Assembly: GCA_020650975.1 (NCBI GenBank) | Contig: JAIPMN010017852.1 | Coordinates: 184 to 26,243, forward strand | Reading direction: 5' to 3' | DNA from: Apostichopus californicus | Taxonomy: Eukaryota; Echinodermata; Holothuroidea; Aspidochirotida; Stichopodidae | Length of the DNA: 26,060 bases | Shown here: in pieces, positions 1-11,800 of the stretch | How positions within the stretch are numbered: the first letter of the stretch is position 1 | Layout: the number at the start of each line of letters is the position of its first letter | Translations under genes and position numbers: made by a program | Notes under the pieces: generated by a model | Told to the model about the DNA's origin: nothing | What the model saw: the letters and a program-made list of their open reading frames with translations, nothing else | The model's database searches: none

Positions 1-1130
1 GGATACCATTATTTCCCGTCCCCCCCCCCACCCCTCCCTCTCACCTTCCAACCCCCATCCATCTTCCCTGTGCAAGCAGACATTAATACACACAGCTGAG
101 AAAGTCGGTGTTCGTTTCCATCAATTTCACTTAACATTCTCATACACAGGTTCACTGAAATCGAAGGCTGCTGCTTTAACTTAGTGACCCGAATTTCTCC
201 CCACCCCGAACAAAAAACGGAAGCAATCCCCAATTATGGATTTAATATACCAAAATATTCATCTATACCAATTCAAGAATGCCTATACCAATTCAAAGAG
301 AAACCTAACCGATCGTATATTGTCCTTCGTGATTTTCATTCTTGATCATGTAAAGATTTCCAGCTGAGTGTGTTACTCGTCACCTGAGATGAAGAGAAAA
401 GTGCAAACAGATGGAGGTCCTATTTACAACAGTGAGAGGAAAGCAAGAAAACAACTTGAGAAGAAACAAATATGAAATAAACATTGCCAAGCTTCAAGGA
501 AACGTACCTAAGTTTGGAAGTCATCTTGGCTTGATCTTGTCATTGTTGGAAAGTATCCAAGAACAAGGACGAAAAGAGATGCAGGTTATACGCCTAGGCC
601 CTTATTTGGAATATATATATAAGTTTAACCCAAAATGGGGTCAAAGTTCTAGGAAACATCACCAACTGCTACTCCGTGGGAGATAGATTGCACAACAAAT
701 TCAAATGGTTTCGCCGTTATAAATTAGTGGAAGCGAAAAGCAAAACAATTTTAAAGTGTTTGTATTTTCCACATACGATCTCGCGCTATGTAGGTATCTG
801 AGTACAAAATGTATTGTTGGTTTGCTTTATTAATATAGATATGCAAGGTAAACCATATATCAAGAAAGGAGGACGAGTTTGTCGCGGGCTGGTGGAGGGG
901 TCTTAGTTTAAGGGTCCCCCACCCCCTATATACTATATCAATTAATATTCAATTCAAATTTAGTTCTCATATTATCGTACAGAAAAAAAACACTACAGTA
1001 GACAAATAGGACACTGCATTATATATATGTAAAACAGAAATACTGTTAACGGGCTATAGTGACGATAAAGAAGAATAAACATAAAACACAAACAAAGAAG
1101 CTTCATTTCAACAAAGACATTGACAATTTA
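1..1130. other. Non-coding stretch, nothing recognised
   Basis: AT-rich, with a 10-base C run at 20-29. An ATG-started frame of 91 codons at 411-686 lies here; it resembles no known family, so no gene is called. Confidence 0.6.
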
Positions 1131-1231
1131 TAGACAGAAGAAAACTGAAAAGAGAGGGAACAGAGAGGAACAGAGAACTAAGAAAGGGGTAGATAGAGAT
1201 GAGCGAAAAGAACGCATTACTGACAATCCAC

Positions 1232-1291
1232 ATTAACATGACAAAGAAGAGATTAACATGAGAAAGAACAGATTAACATGAGAAGGACAGG
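1232..1291 (+). repeat. 20-bp tandem repeat, 3 copies
   Basis: Units start at 1232, 1252 and 1272, each beginning ATTAACATGA and continuing with an A/G-rich half. It lies within a purine-rich stretch from about 1130. Confidence 0.85.
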
Positions 1292-1420
1292 AATGTTAGT
1301 ACCTTACATATAAGTGCTTACAAGTTCTGCCATTAGTTTCCTTTGAAAAGAATTAAGTTACTTAGCAGTTTTAAGAGATAAAGAGTGGGACTGCCACAAG
1401 GTGAAGCAGTAGTAATTGAG

Positions 1421-1522
1421 GAGTAATTTATCATACTGAGTATTATGGCGAGTTACTGTATAAACATTAAAGAGTAATTTATCATACGTAGTATTACGGC
1501 GAGTTACCGTATACACATTTCT
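1421..1522 (+). repeat. 51-bp tandem duplication
   Basis: Two copies, starting at 1421 and 1472. Both contain GAGTAATTTATCATAC, TATTAYGGCGAGTTAC and GTATAMACATT, and they differ at a handful of positions. Confidence 0.85.
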
Positions 1523-1608
1523 ATCACGCGGAGTAGCTTTGAAATACTTGGAAACACTGGTATGGCTCACATCTTGGGAATAACATTAGAGTAACTTATT
1601 TGTTACAG

Positions 1609-1715
1609 TATAAATAAAGCAACCCTGAATGCAGTAGGAATGAATCTTTCTGATCTTGAGAAAATTACTCTCCTTGTACAGAAGACAAGCCTGGATAACG
1701 ACAGCTGGTCTATGA
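1609..1715 (+). CDS. Possible internal coding exon of an unidentified gene
   Basis: An open stretch with codon-like composition lies between a plausible acceptor (TTTGTTACAG|T) and a strong donor (ATGA|GTAAGT). It would encode 35 full codons including MNLSDLEKITLLVQ and KTSLDNDSWSM, entering with one base of a split codon and leaving with one. The amphipathic Leu/Glu/Lys pattern looks protein-like. No family is recognised and no partner exon was found, so this may be chance. Confidence 0.22.
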
Positions 1716-2401
1716 GTAAGTATCTTAAATTAATCTACTTTACAAGATTTGATGTGATCCGTTAGCTGTAACACAAATCTCAAAGGCGTAACTTAGCTTA
1801 AAGTATAAATAAGTGAATAATAACTTTGAACCAGTGTAGCTTTGGGAAGAACCTCCCTTACGTCATAGAAAGTACAAATAATATACTTCACCCGAGAAAT
1901 ACAAAGATTTTTGATATTGTTCACCCAAGAAAGCTCATCATATATTGTTAGCCCTAAAATACTTCCTGCTGGGCTATCTGTTTATTGTTAGCTCATCGGA
2001 AACAAGCGGATCGCAACTACAGTGAATTTTATCGTTAGAATGAAAGATTGTTTAACTTTACCTTAAGACAGGGTAAGTTTATTCGAGACAAACCAATGTT
2101 TGAGTTGTCGGAGGGGCTGGCCCCCTTGGCAAGTAACTCTTTGCAATCATTATCAAAATGGAAGACATTGGTATCATCCGATAAACGGCAAGTAGAAACG
2201 TTGGGAACCACATTGTGCACATAATTGAAGAAGAGAAGAGGGTGCCGAGGATCCCCGCATTAGTTCCCCCATCTGTTTATAGCTACATGGTTCTCCACAA
2301 CAGCAGGGTCACCCTTCTTGAACGAAGGGATATCTTAGCAGCTAGTTTCAGGGTAACTTCCACTGAGAAACACATTACTGAAGATATGAGCGAGGGCATA
2401 C

Positions 2402-2465
2402 AGGATTAAGGGCATGTAGGATTAAGGGCATGCAGGGTTAAGGGCATACAGGATTAAGGACGTGA
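2402..2465 (+). repeat. 16-bp tandem repeat, 4 copies
   Basis: Units start at 2402, 2418, 2434 and 2450 with consensus AGGATTAAGGGCATGC; the last copy is the most diverged. Confidence 0.9.
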
Positions 2466-3515
2466 CTTAATTTCGGGCTTATTAAGCTTGGAAGCAATTC
2501 CACCCATGCCTGGAACTTTACTAGATTGTAAGAGAATTAACATGCCTTAAGATTTTCACTGTCGGAAACGGTCCCGGGGATCCAAAGTAGCCTACTGCAT
2601 GCAATGGACTGACAGTAGAAGACAAGTCTGGTTTATTGTATGGTTTATTGTATTTGGTTTATTGTATTTCCTTCAAACGTATAATGATTAAAAGCATTCG
2701 CTATACTCTGATTATCTGTATGTGTTGTAGGATACAGCAGTTATACAGATGATGATTGGGTCTTCTTTCTTTAAAAGCAAACTGAGACAGTACTACAATT
2801 TCAATTAAGTTGCTATATATATGCGGTATTAACATCGGTACTAGTGTGGTTGATTTCATGGCGCGCGGATCCAGGGGAGGGGTATGGGGTGTAGCATACC
2901 CACCAACCCACTCCCATTTGTTTTGAAGAGGTTTAGCATACGGTAGACCTATAATTAAAGACCTCATTTAAAGCCTAAATATGCCTCAGAATATACTATT
3001 TCACGCCTAAAAGTTTAATTTTTCTGGGGAGGACCACCCCCCCCCCCGACCCTAGCTGCTACTTTGGGGTTGTCCTCAGGGCAACATCCCTGCATTTTAA
3101 TAATCCTGGGTCAGACTTGTTCATATCTGGCAACGTAATATGGTCTTGGTTGCCCGAATAGCTATTACTGCATACAATAAAAAATTGATATTTTATATTT
3201 ATATTTTATATTATAGCTATATTAAGCTAGTTCTATCATAATGGGATGGACAATTTACTTTTAAATAACAGATTTTCCAGCCAACTGCCGTGTATATAGG
3301 CCTTTGCTTATTCGTGTAAACTATATGAACTTATTTGTTATAAACAAAGACCGCAAAGAAAAATGAATGAGGCACATACCAGAGTTCAAATAGTTAAATG
3401 TATTTGAATGTTTCTACCCAAGGTAAATGCCTTGTTCAATTACAACTGTTTGTGTTACTTGAATCCCAATACACAATACCAAAAATGTAAATTGCTCATT
3501 AGCTCACTGGTTTAG
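2466..3515. other. Non-coding stretch with short repeats
   Basis: Contains three copies of GGTTTATTGTAT near 2630-2669, an 11-base C run at 3037-3047 and AT-rich sequence. No coding exon was recognised. Confidence 0.6.
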
Positions 3516-3551
3516 CACACACACGCACACACACAACCACGCACACACATG
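3516..3551 (+). repeat. Interrupted CA microsatellite
   Basis: CA-rich run with G interruptions (CACACACGCACACACACA, then CCACGCACACACATG). Confidence 0.8.
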
Positions 3552-3760
3552 CTATACAATGTATATTATGATGAAAAAATATATATTTCTTGCTTTCACT
3601 GAACCGAAATCCGTATAGGCAAACTGGGAACAACTAACATGTTGATCTTTAAATTATGATAATTATTGACAGCAATGTTCTCGCCGTAATGTGGACCAAC
3701 ATATCAAGTTTATCTAAGCTTTACATTTACAGTTATTGTGTTAACAAGGTGGTCATTATT

Positions 3761-3783
3761 TGACCTCAAATGACCTTTGACCT
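3761..3783 (-). promoter_or_regulatory. Direct array of nuclear-receptor half-sites (DR4 + perfect DR1)
   Basis: Three TGACCT half-sites in the same direction, at 3761-3766, 3771-3776 and 3778-3783. The last pair is a perfect DR1 (AGGTCAAAGGTCA on the minus strand), the consensus for HNF4- and RXR-type receptors. The first pair has 4-bp spacing (DR4). Function is inferred only; such strings also occur inside dispersed repeats. Confidence 0.35.
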
Positions 3784-3821
3784 TCCCCAAAACAATAGGA
3801 TACGTGGATCTGCATGTCACA

Positions 3822-4060
3822 CTTATCAAGTTTACATGATACATACAAACCGATTCATAATGTACTATCAATGGAAATTATTTAAGTGCATATGAGTCAA
3901 ACATATCAAGTTTACATGATTGATATAAACCGATTCATAATGTACCATCAATGGAAATTATTCAAGAGATGATGAGTCAAACATATCAAGTTTACATGAT
4001 ACATACAAACCGATTCATAATTTACTTCCAATGAAAATTATTCAAGAGATGATGAGGGAT
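3822..4060 (+). repeat. 80-bp tandem repeat, 3 copies
   Basis: Copies start at 3822, 3902 and 3982, with a spacing of exactly 80 bp. Each contains ATCAAGTTTACATGAT, AAACCGATTCATAAT and ATCAATGGAAATTATT or close variants. Copies differ by several substitutions, so the array is not very recent. A shorter related phrase, ACATATCAAGTTTAT, occurs upstream near 3699. Confidence 0.9.
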
Positions 4061-4271
4061 ATAAGGAGATGAAAATTCGTAAAATACAGTAGAAATATTT
4101 GGACCCTGGCAGAGGGAAGCCTGTTCTTCAGTAATAATTATTAATGTCACGACACAAGAAACATTCACATACAAAGCCATATGTGGCAAATTACATATCT
4201 ACAAATATTTGTAAGCAAAATAAAATAAAACTGTTAGCAAACTGCTTATCCACTAGAGAGCCTGTGTAAGA

Positions 4272-4386
4272 GAATGTGTAGAAGTAAGTTGGCCTGACGT
4301 TTTGATCCTAGCAGGATCTTCTTCAAAGGCTTTGAAGAAGATCCTGCTAGGATCGAAACGTCAGGCCAACTTACTTTTACACATTC
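4272..4386. repeat. 115-bp near-perfect palindrome of the 58-bp module
   Basis: Left arm 4272-4328 and right arm 4330-4386 are reverse complements over 57 bp with 2 mismatches, centred on G4329. Each arm is a copy of the module at 9968-10024. Transcription from either strand would give a long hairpin. It lies about 1.2 kb beyond the 3' end of the transporter gene. Confidence 0.9.
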
Positions 4387-5439
4387 AAATATTTGTGATA
4401 GAAAAAAATGTCCATCATTTGGGGTAGAATGAAAATAGTTTCTGCAACTAATGCATGTCAAATTAAATGAAAAAATTGAAGGAAATCTTCTGATTATTTA
4501 AAATATCCATGATGTTGCTTGTAGTTTCCGTTCAACAAGGTATCATTTACTTCCTTTCCTCTTAAATACATAAAACTACAGGTAATTTTTCTATGGACAG
4601 CCTTTTTATCAGAATGTATATTGGAAGATAAATATGACAACAATATAAAAGTCGAAACTATAGCTGGATTAATATTGTGTTGGAAGGCATTTACAGTAAA
4701 TGTTATTAATATTTAATTACTTAATAATCAATTAATGTTTTATTAATAAAATGATTGTAATAGATGAAACAAAAGCTTTTCTTTGAATGCCTAAAATAAT
4801 TACAAAGTTCTTTAGTATCTAGCAAGTTTGAGGTAGTGGCATGCACTGAGGATGGGGGGGGGAGGGGAATCATGTCCCCCACCCTCTATCATCAGTAAAA
4901 GGAGATGATTTAGAAGGGGGCAATGGTTCAGCCGGGGGATATTTACCTTCGGGGAAGACCACTGTTACAAGTGTGCACCCCTTTAACATCACACAAACAG
5001 TCAAATGTACAACCTTAAGTATAGTTCTAATTATAGAGCTGTTTTTTAGTATTATTAGGCTTCAAAATGTATACAATTTGACATTTAAATTATACCTGGT
5101 GGAGGGCCTCTACATGGGAGTTGGCTTCTATGACCCCAGGGCCTCACCCCTCCTTTATGAAAAGTCTTGAATCGCATCTGGCCCTTCATTAAATGTTCAT
5201 GATCCTACCGAAGTCAGTCAGTTTCCTTTGTTACAAATTTTGACCATTTCAAATATCAATATTTTGAAACTCCTATGTTAGCATTGCATGCAAACTTCAG
5301 ATGATTAATTAGAATATGGTTCTCCTCCATGATTTAAAAGTCAAGTTTAAGTAGCTTTTAAACTTTTTTAACAGAGTTTTCCTTGCCAATTCCCAATGAC
5401 AAGGCCAAATCAACTTTCCCAAAAAAAGAGAAAAAAATT
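4387..5439. other. Non-coding stretch downstream of the transporter gene
   Basis: AT-rich, with a 9-base G run at 4854-4862. No coding or RNA feature is supported. Confidence 0.6.
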
Positions 5440-5546
5440 TTTATTGAAAGTTTTAAATATCCTGTATTTGCATTAATGGCTGATTGCTACTTGCATCACA
5501 GGTCATAGATATACGATTATGAGATTTTCGCTTTTGGAAATTTATT
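5440..5546 (-). terminator. Candidate polyadenylation signals of the transporter gene
   Basis: Two AATAAA hexamers lie on the minus strand after the stop codon, at 5546-5541 (about 60 nt downstream) and 5445-5440 (about 160 nt downstream). Either could give a short 3' UTR. The nearer one would make an unusually short UTR, so the distal one is a reasonable first guess. No cleavage site can be proved from sequence. Confidence 0.45.
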
Positions 5547-5606
5547 TTACCGATATGACGGAGAAGACATAGTTTAACGACAGCTGACCATGTATTACTA
5601 ACATGC

Positions 5607-5887
5607 TCACACTGAGCTCTCCAAACAAGAAACAGTTGTGTTTGAAGGACGGACACTTCGATCGGTCTTAGTGTCCTCCTCCTTGATGCTGTCTCTTTGT
5701 GGTGATTTCTTTGGTGTATCAAGGGAATCGTCTTTAATAACAGAACTATTCCTGCTTGCTCTTCTACTGGATGGCAGTTTCTTGGTCAGAGCTTTTCCAA
5801 GAAACACCACAAAAATGATGAGGAGAAGGTCACATCCAGCGATGTAGAAAGAGATGCTATAGTTACCATAGTGATCAAAGACGTAAC
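5607..5887 (-). CDS. Coding exon 5 (C-terminus and stop) of the SLC16-like transporter
   Basis: 281 nt including TGA, residues 506-598. The acceptor is ACTTCTCAG|GT. The first residues, GYVFDHYGNYSISFYIAG, follow the G-x-x-x-D-x-x-G-x-Y pattern leading into helix 12 of SLC16 proteins. Helix 12 (about 519-536) is followed by a 62-residue hydrophilic tail rich in Ser, Lys and Asp. The last four residues, ESSV, fit a class I PDZ ligand (S/T-x-V at the C-terminus). Confidence 0.93.
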
Positions 5888-8800
5888 CTGAGAAGTATTT
5901 GAAAAAAATATTTAAAAAATTAATGTTTTCCAAAAAGAGTGAAGTGCGAGTACCATTGATAAAGCTAAATAAAAGTTTATATTTATGGCAAATAAATTCA
6001 TGGTTAGGGGGAACACAAAGATAAATAATTCAAATTACTAAGCACACATAATCCTGGAGAACTCAATTTGACAAATGAAATAGCTGCCACGAAATGATGA
6101 CTGATTTGACCTGACTCTAGACACCAGCTTCCCATATTTTGTCCTTGAAGCCCTGTGTTGTGTGCAAAGGGGCACAGTTCTAAGGGGACAAGTGTCCCCT
6201 CCCCAGTGAGAGTACCTTTTAGAAAACAGCTTTAATTTCAATGACAAATAAGCCATGATCATGAAGACCCACAACGGTAAATAGTAAGTCAACTACTACC
6301 ACATATTGTCACCTACACGCATTCTGGAGTGCTTAATTTGATAATTGTAATAGTAGACATATAACTCTCCCATCACATCACCTAGCTGATTTGACATCTA
6401 ACCTTACATCTAGACTACTGCCTCCTGATCTGTATCCGTGACGACCCACATTGCCATTTTCTGAGGTTAGTTGCATACCCATCAATTCTAAAGGCTAATA
6501 TATACGTCCATGCTGATTGATGATATAACTGCATATCGACTGATTTGATTGTCATCGATTGCAATAGATTTGACATTGACTAAATACTTTAGCCAACAAC
6601 AATACACACATTTATCAAAATGTGGAATCCCTGTGTGACAAATCACTATGTGACAGGGAGGAAGTTTTGGGTCAGACTCCATCAGAAATATTGGTGTTTG
6701 AACTGATTTTTCAATCTCTTTTTAAATTTCTGTTGTCCAGTTTGCCACCTACCGAAACATCTTGGTAACCCGTTTTGGGGTCACAACACATAGTTTTGAA
6801 AGTGTGGCTCTAGACAGTCACATGAAATGTCCTCTAATATTTGCAAGTACACACTGGCAAATCGAGAATTCCTCCACCAATATGTTAGTACACCACACAG
6901 CACAGGTTGCTTTTGAAATGATGAAGTAAACATCAATATTTTTAAAGCTTGCAAGTTGACATACTCACCCATGGTAAAAATGCCCGCTACAGAACCCATC
7001 CCATTGAACAGCATCAAGATGCCCAACGCACTGGCCATCACCTTCTGTCCCACGAGTTCCCGAGACACCATAGCCAGCATGGGATTGGCGACTCCGCTGG
7101 CTAACCCAAACAGACCCGCACAGACAAACGAGCCGACCATCGAATGTGTGAAGGGAGTGATGAAGCTACTGACAGAGCACACCAAGCAGGACAGACAAAA
7201 GAATTTCAGAGGAGTGATGATCCCTAGATCCACGACTAGACCATTCGTGAGTCTCGCTGTCAGGCTACAGACTCCCAACACCGTCATGAGCAACGAGGCC
7301 TCCAGCTCTGGTATTCCCAGATCTTGTATAGCACGTGGAATAAAATAGTACAAACACGAGGAATAACCGAACCCGAACATCATCACGGCTAAGGCGAAGC
7401 ACGCAAAGTTTGGATGCTTCCAGAGAATGTTAACACCGACGATCGACGCAGCTTCTCTGAAAGATTTAGCAATGTTTGAAAGGCACTTATGTTGAACCGG
7501 CTGTTTTTCCGTAACGTCTTCCTCGATTGGGAGACCTTCACAAGGTAATTCTGTGAATGTACTTGTGGTATCCACTTCGAATCTCACAGACGATTGCCTT
7601 CTGGTCGGGCTAGACTGATTATATGCCTCCTCCGCCTTTTGTCCGAGACTGTCCGCTGGGGCACCGGGGTTGGCTGAATCGCTCGACTTACTCTCAAACA
7701 CATCATCGTTGACTTCATTATATAACTGCACAGATCTCTCAGTAGTTCTGTCACTCTTTAGCTCACTACTAACTGGTTTTTGTATTCCTGACTCGTTTCC
7801 AGAGGCAGGCACAGAAGAGTATTTTGAGGCTTTGTTTTTAAGGCTGTAGATTTCTGCTGGACCAGGCTTCATAAGCAGCCCACATGCACAGACGTTGAGT
7901 AAGACAGTTCCATAGATCAATAAGGCTCCCTGCCAGGTGTAAAGTTCAAACAAGAACTGGAAGAGAGGTGGAATGGACATGATACCAACACCAACCCCTG
8001 CGTACTGCAAACCGTTAGCAATGCCGAAATGAACCTGGAAATTAAAACCAATCACTGAAATAGCTGCAGGAAGGGCAAGGCCACACCCAAAACCTGGAAA
8101 CAAGTACAAAATTTAAGAAATAAATAAATGAAAAATAAGAACAGTTAATTACTAAGACTATAATCTTTCAATGTTATTTGTGGTCTCATTTTTCACCACA
8201 TTCACAACATGAACAGTAATTGTAAGGAATTTATTTCTCCTCTACAAGGTCGGACCAAGCTTCCCTTTTAAAACTTGTCACAAATATTTCTCAAAGTAGT
8301 TGAACGTTACCTGTCAGTCCCAGTTATTTCTTGTGGCTACAACTAAAATTGTAAGTGATCTTAAGGAAAGCCAAGAATTTATTGTAATTTTGAGCTGAAA
8401 GATTCTCAAAGAAGCTTGATAAGAACAAATTGTTTCTGGTTTTTTATTTTTTAGCTGAAATTGGGTTCAAACAGAGTGGCCTCTGGATTACAAGCCCTTT
8501 GCTATACCGACTGTGATCCACCAACCAATTTGTAATTGTTTTCATATTTTTCCATAACACGCTCTCAATAAACCTATCACTATATACTGGTATTTACCCA
8601 TAAGTAGGTTTCATTATTTCTTGTTGAGGCTAACTATGGTAATTTAAATCAGAGAAGAGTAAATAGCTTCATGACATCATTAACTGAAGGTGGTGAAAAG
8701 AAATGGTTTTAATAATAGGATTTAATTTGCTTCTTCATGCTGGACACTGCTATTTGTACTTTCTTTACTCATGCATATTTGTCCCAATTGAATGCCCAAA

Positions 8801-11800
8801 TAACAGTTACGCAGGTAAAAGTAGGCAATTCTTCCTGAACGGGGCTGCTCGATTGGTCATAGGCCGATGAATATATGAAATCTTTGAAATTTATATTCTC
8901 ATGTGTTTGCTGTGCAGACTAGTGTTGTACACATGTCACTCCATAGCCCAGTGGGCGGTAATGTGAAACTAGTATTAAGTTACATTAACAGGTTTAACCT
9001 TCACATAACTTCTGAGCTAGCTTGAAGCAGTACGGCCACAGTACGTCAAACTTTAAGACTCCTGAGCCGTAAACAAATGCCAATCAGGTTGATTGACTCA
9101 TGTCTTCATCTTTATTAAGAAACAAATGTACAGACTGACTATGAGTGTGATGTTGAATTAACAGTTATAACACGAGAACGTCAAGCAAAGCTACAGTACC
9201 ATACCACGAGACTTCAATGCAAGTATTTGCAGCGCAAATGCAGTGTTCTAGTTTTAAAGATAGTCAGTTCTTACAAGAATCTTCTTAGCCAATGAGCATC
9301 AGTTGTATAGTACAGTGTGTATTGCGCTGTACCATGTATGATATGCAGCTGTATTTATGCACCTACCTTTCAGGAGAATGATCTACCACAATAACGTAAA
9401 GCTTTCTATATAAATTAAACTTACCTGTGAGAGATATAGTGATATATAAATGCCACAACTCCTCAGAGAAGGATGCAGCAATCATTGATACAGATGCCAA
9501 CAGCCCTCCACAGACCACCACTGGACGACAGCCAATTTGTCGACTTAAAGCACCAGAAACAACGCCTGGAAAGACACACATAAAAAAATATATATAAGAA
9601 CACAGAGAAGTTACATCTAGGAATACACTTTGTAGGTTAATTGAATGGACTTTTAATAATAATAATACTTTTGGTAAATCTTTCAAACCATTGAAAACAT
9701 GTTAAGATGCTGGAGGATATGTTTGCAGCACTTCTGACATTTGACACATTTATATGTGAATGTGTTTGTGTGGGCCTGATGTGGTGAAACAAATCTAGAT
9801 AACATTGTAATAAACTAACACACCAAAAAATTCCACTCTTAGACTCCTTTCGTCCTTTTCTTTGGGACTCATGGATGTCTTCCATACCAATTACTTCAAT
9901 TTCCATATTATTTCCTTTTGGTGTCAAGATTACTCACCCCTGAATTTCATTTTACAGTATATAATGTTGTGTAAAAGTAAGTTGGCCTGACGTTTCGATC
10001 CTAGCAGGATCTTCTTCAAAGGCTAAATGACAAGTAACAGTAACAGAAGGGACAAAAACACGCACAGAATACAGACAGGTTAATGAGCATGGTGAACACA
10101 AGGAGATAGATGTAAGGAGATTAGTAGACAAGGGATGGAGAGAGGAAAGAAAGAAACCAGCAGGGGAAGAGGAGAGGTAGGAGATAAACAGTGGAGGGAC
10201 AAAGAGAGGATTAAGGGAAGGGGGTAGGGAATAAACTGGAGAAGGACAAAGACAGAAAGGTGTGGAGAAAAAAGGGTGGAAGAGAGCTATGTGAAGAGGA
10301 GTGATGGGGGGGGGTGGGGGAACAAGGGGAGAAGGAGGGGGAACAGAAGAAAAGTTAGTCATGTCCTTCCTGAATGTTGAGCCCATGAGGTTGAATGGTG
10401 CGTATATGGAATATTGTAATTGAAGTAATTGGTATGGAAGACATCCATGAGTCCCAAAGAAAAGGACCAAAGGAGTCTTAGAGTTGAATGGTATCATGTT
10501 CATACTCACTGATAGAACAAGCTGAGAAGGTGAGACAGCTTCCTATCCAACTAATGTCAGTGGCTGATGCGCCAAAGTAGTTCTGTAATTCAACAAAGGT
10601 CACACCCATACCTTGCACCAGACCTGCAGGAGATAAATGTTGGAGCTGAAAATATTTCCTAAGATCAAAAGTGAATGCGAAAGAGATTGTGATATAAACG
10701 GTCAGTGGTTATTGCCCAAATCAAGTTTGTAGGGGTGGAGGAGAGGAGGAAGGGGGGGGGGGGACAATAGACAAACACAACCAAAGTGTTAATAGCTACT
10801 GCACATTTACAGAGGGCATATTCACCTGACCTTTCATGCACATAACTGAGATCTGAAATGGAATACAATTTCCAACCCTAACATTCAGGTTGCATGAAGG
10901 CAAAATTTTACAAAAGTTTTAATCTTAGAACCTGAGTAATGACTAGACACCTTGATACAGTAGGCCATCACTGTACAGCATGTAAGCTGATGTACAAGCA
11001 ATTAAGACTCAATGTGACATAGGCTATTCACCATCAGGTGTCACTATCTAGCAACACGTTACAGGGTCACAGAGGTGACATGCATAAAAGTTGTCCCAGT
11101 TGTAAGTAACACATTCTTACAAACAATAACTGCAATGCTTCGTTGAAAATGTGACATTGAAAATGTGACATTGAAAATGTGACATTGAAAATGTGACATT
11201 GAAAATGTGACATTGAAAATGTGACAGTAAGGTTCCAAGCATAAAGAAAAACAACATCAGAATGGCTGAGATATCTTTCAGACACCTATAGCATGTCAGC
11301 AGTAGTGTGAAGCACTCTGTAATTCCTCATAACACAGGAAAATGACCCAACATAGATTTCCATATTACACATTAAGTTATTACCCAAAAGATAATAATTA
11401 AAGTTGCACTAGTTTGGTTGTGAAGTTAAAAGCTTTCATTATGGAGTCATAAATTGATAAAGTTAATTGTGAACTTTTTAATTAGTTTCTTATATTAACT
11501 TCCATTGTTAAAATGATGACAGCTCATTTTTTAAGATTATAAATCATTATTTTTCTTCTTCGTTTTTCTTTTTCTTTTGAATAAAACACAGAAAGCAAAA
11601 CCAAATGAATTTTCAGGCTGGACTGAAGGTATTAGCTGCATATTGAGTCAAGAGTTAAACAGAAAGCTAGAATGCACAATCTGCATATTTCAGCACCTAC
11701 CACAAGTGGTCAACTGATGAAGGGTAAGCAATATCTAACCTTTCATTACAGATGTGAATTAGATAACGTTAGTTCAATATATTTGAATAAGTGAAGGATT

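Noticed and set aside
411..686. 91-codon plus-strand frame as a gene
   Set aside because: No recognisable family, no splice or promoter context and AT-driven composition; chance cannot be excluded.
6781..6968. Extension of transporter exon 4 to the end of its open frame
   Set aside because: A consensus GTGAGT donor at 6968 joins in phase to exon 5, which supplies the expected last helix; the extension loses SLC16 similarity.
8944..8956. A-box-like TAGCCCAGTGGGC as a SINE head
   Set aside because: No B box at the right distance and no recognisable body.
9952..10509. 185-codon proline/serine-rich minus-strand frame
   Set aside because: It runs through the purine-rich interior and arm of the inverted-repeat structure and into the exon 2 donor; the composition alone keeps it open.
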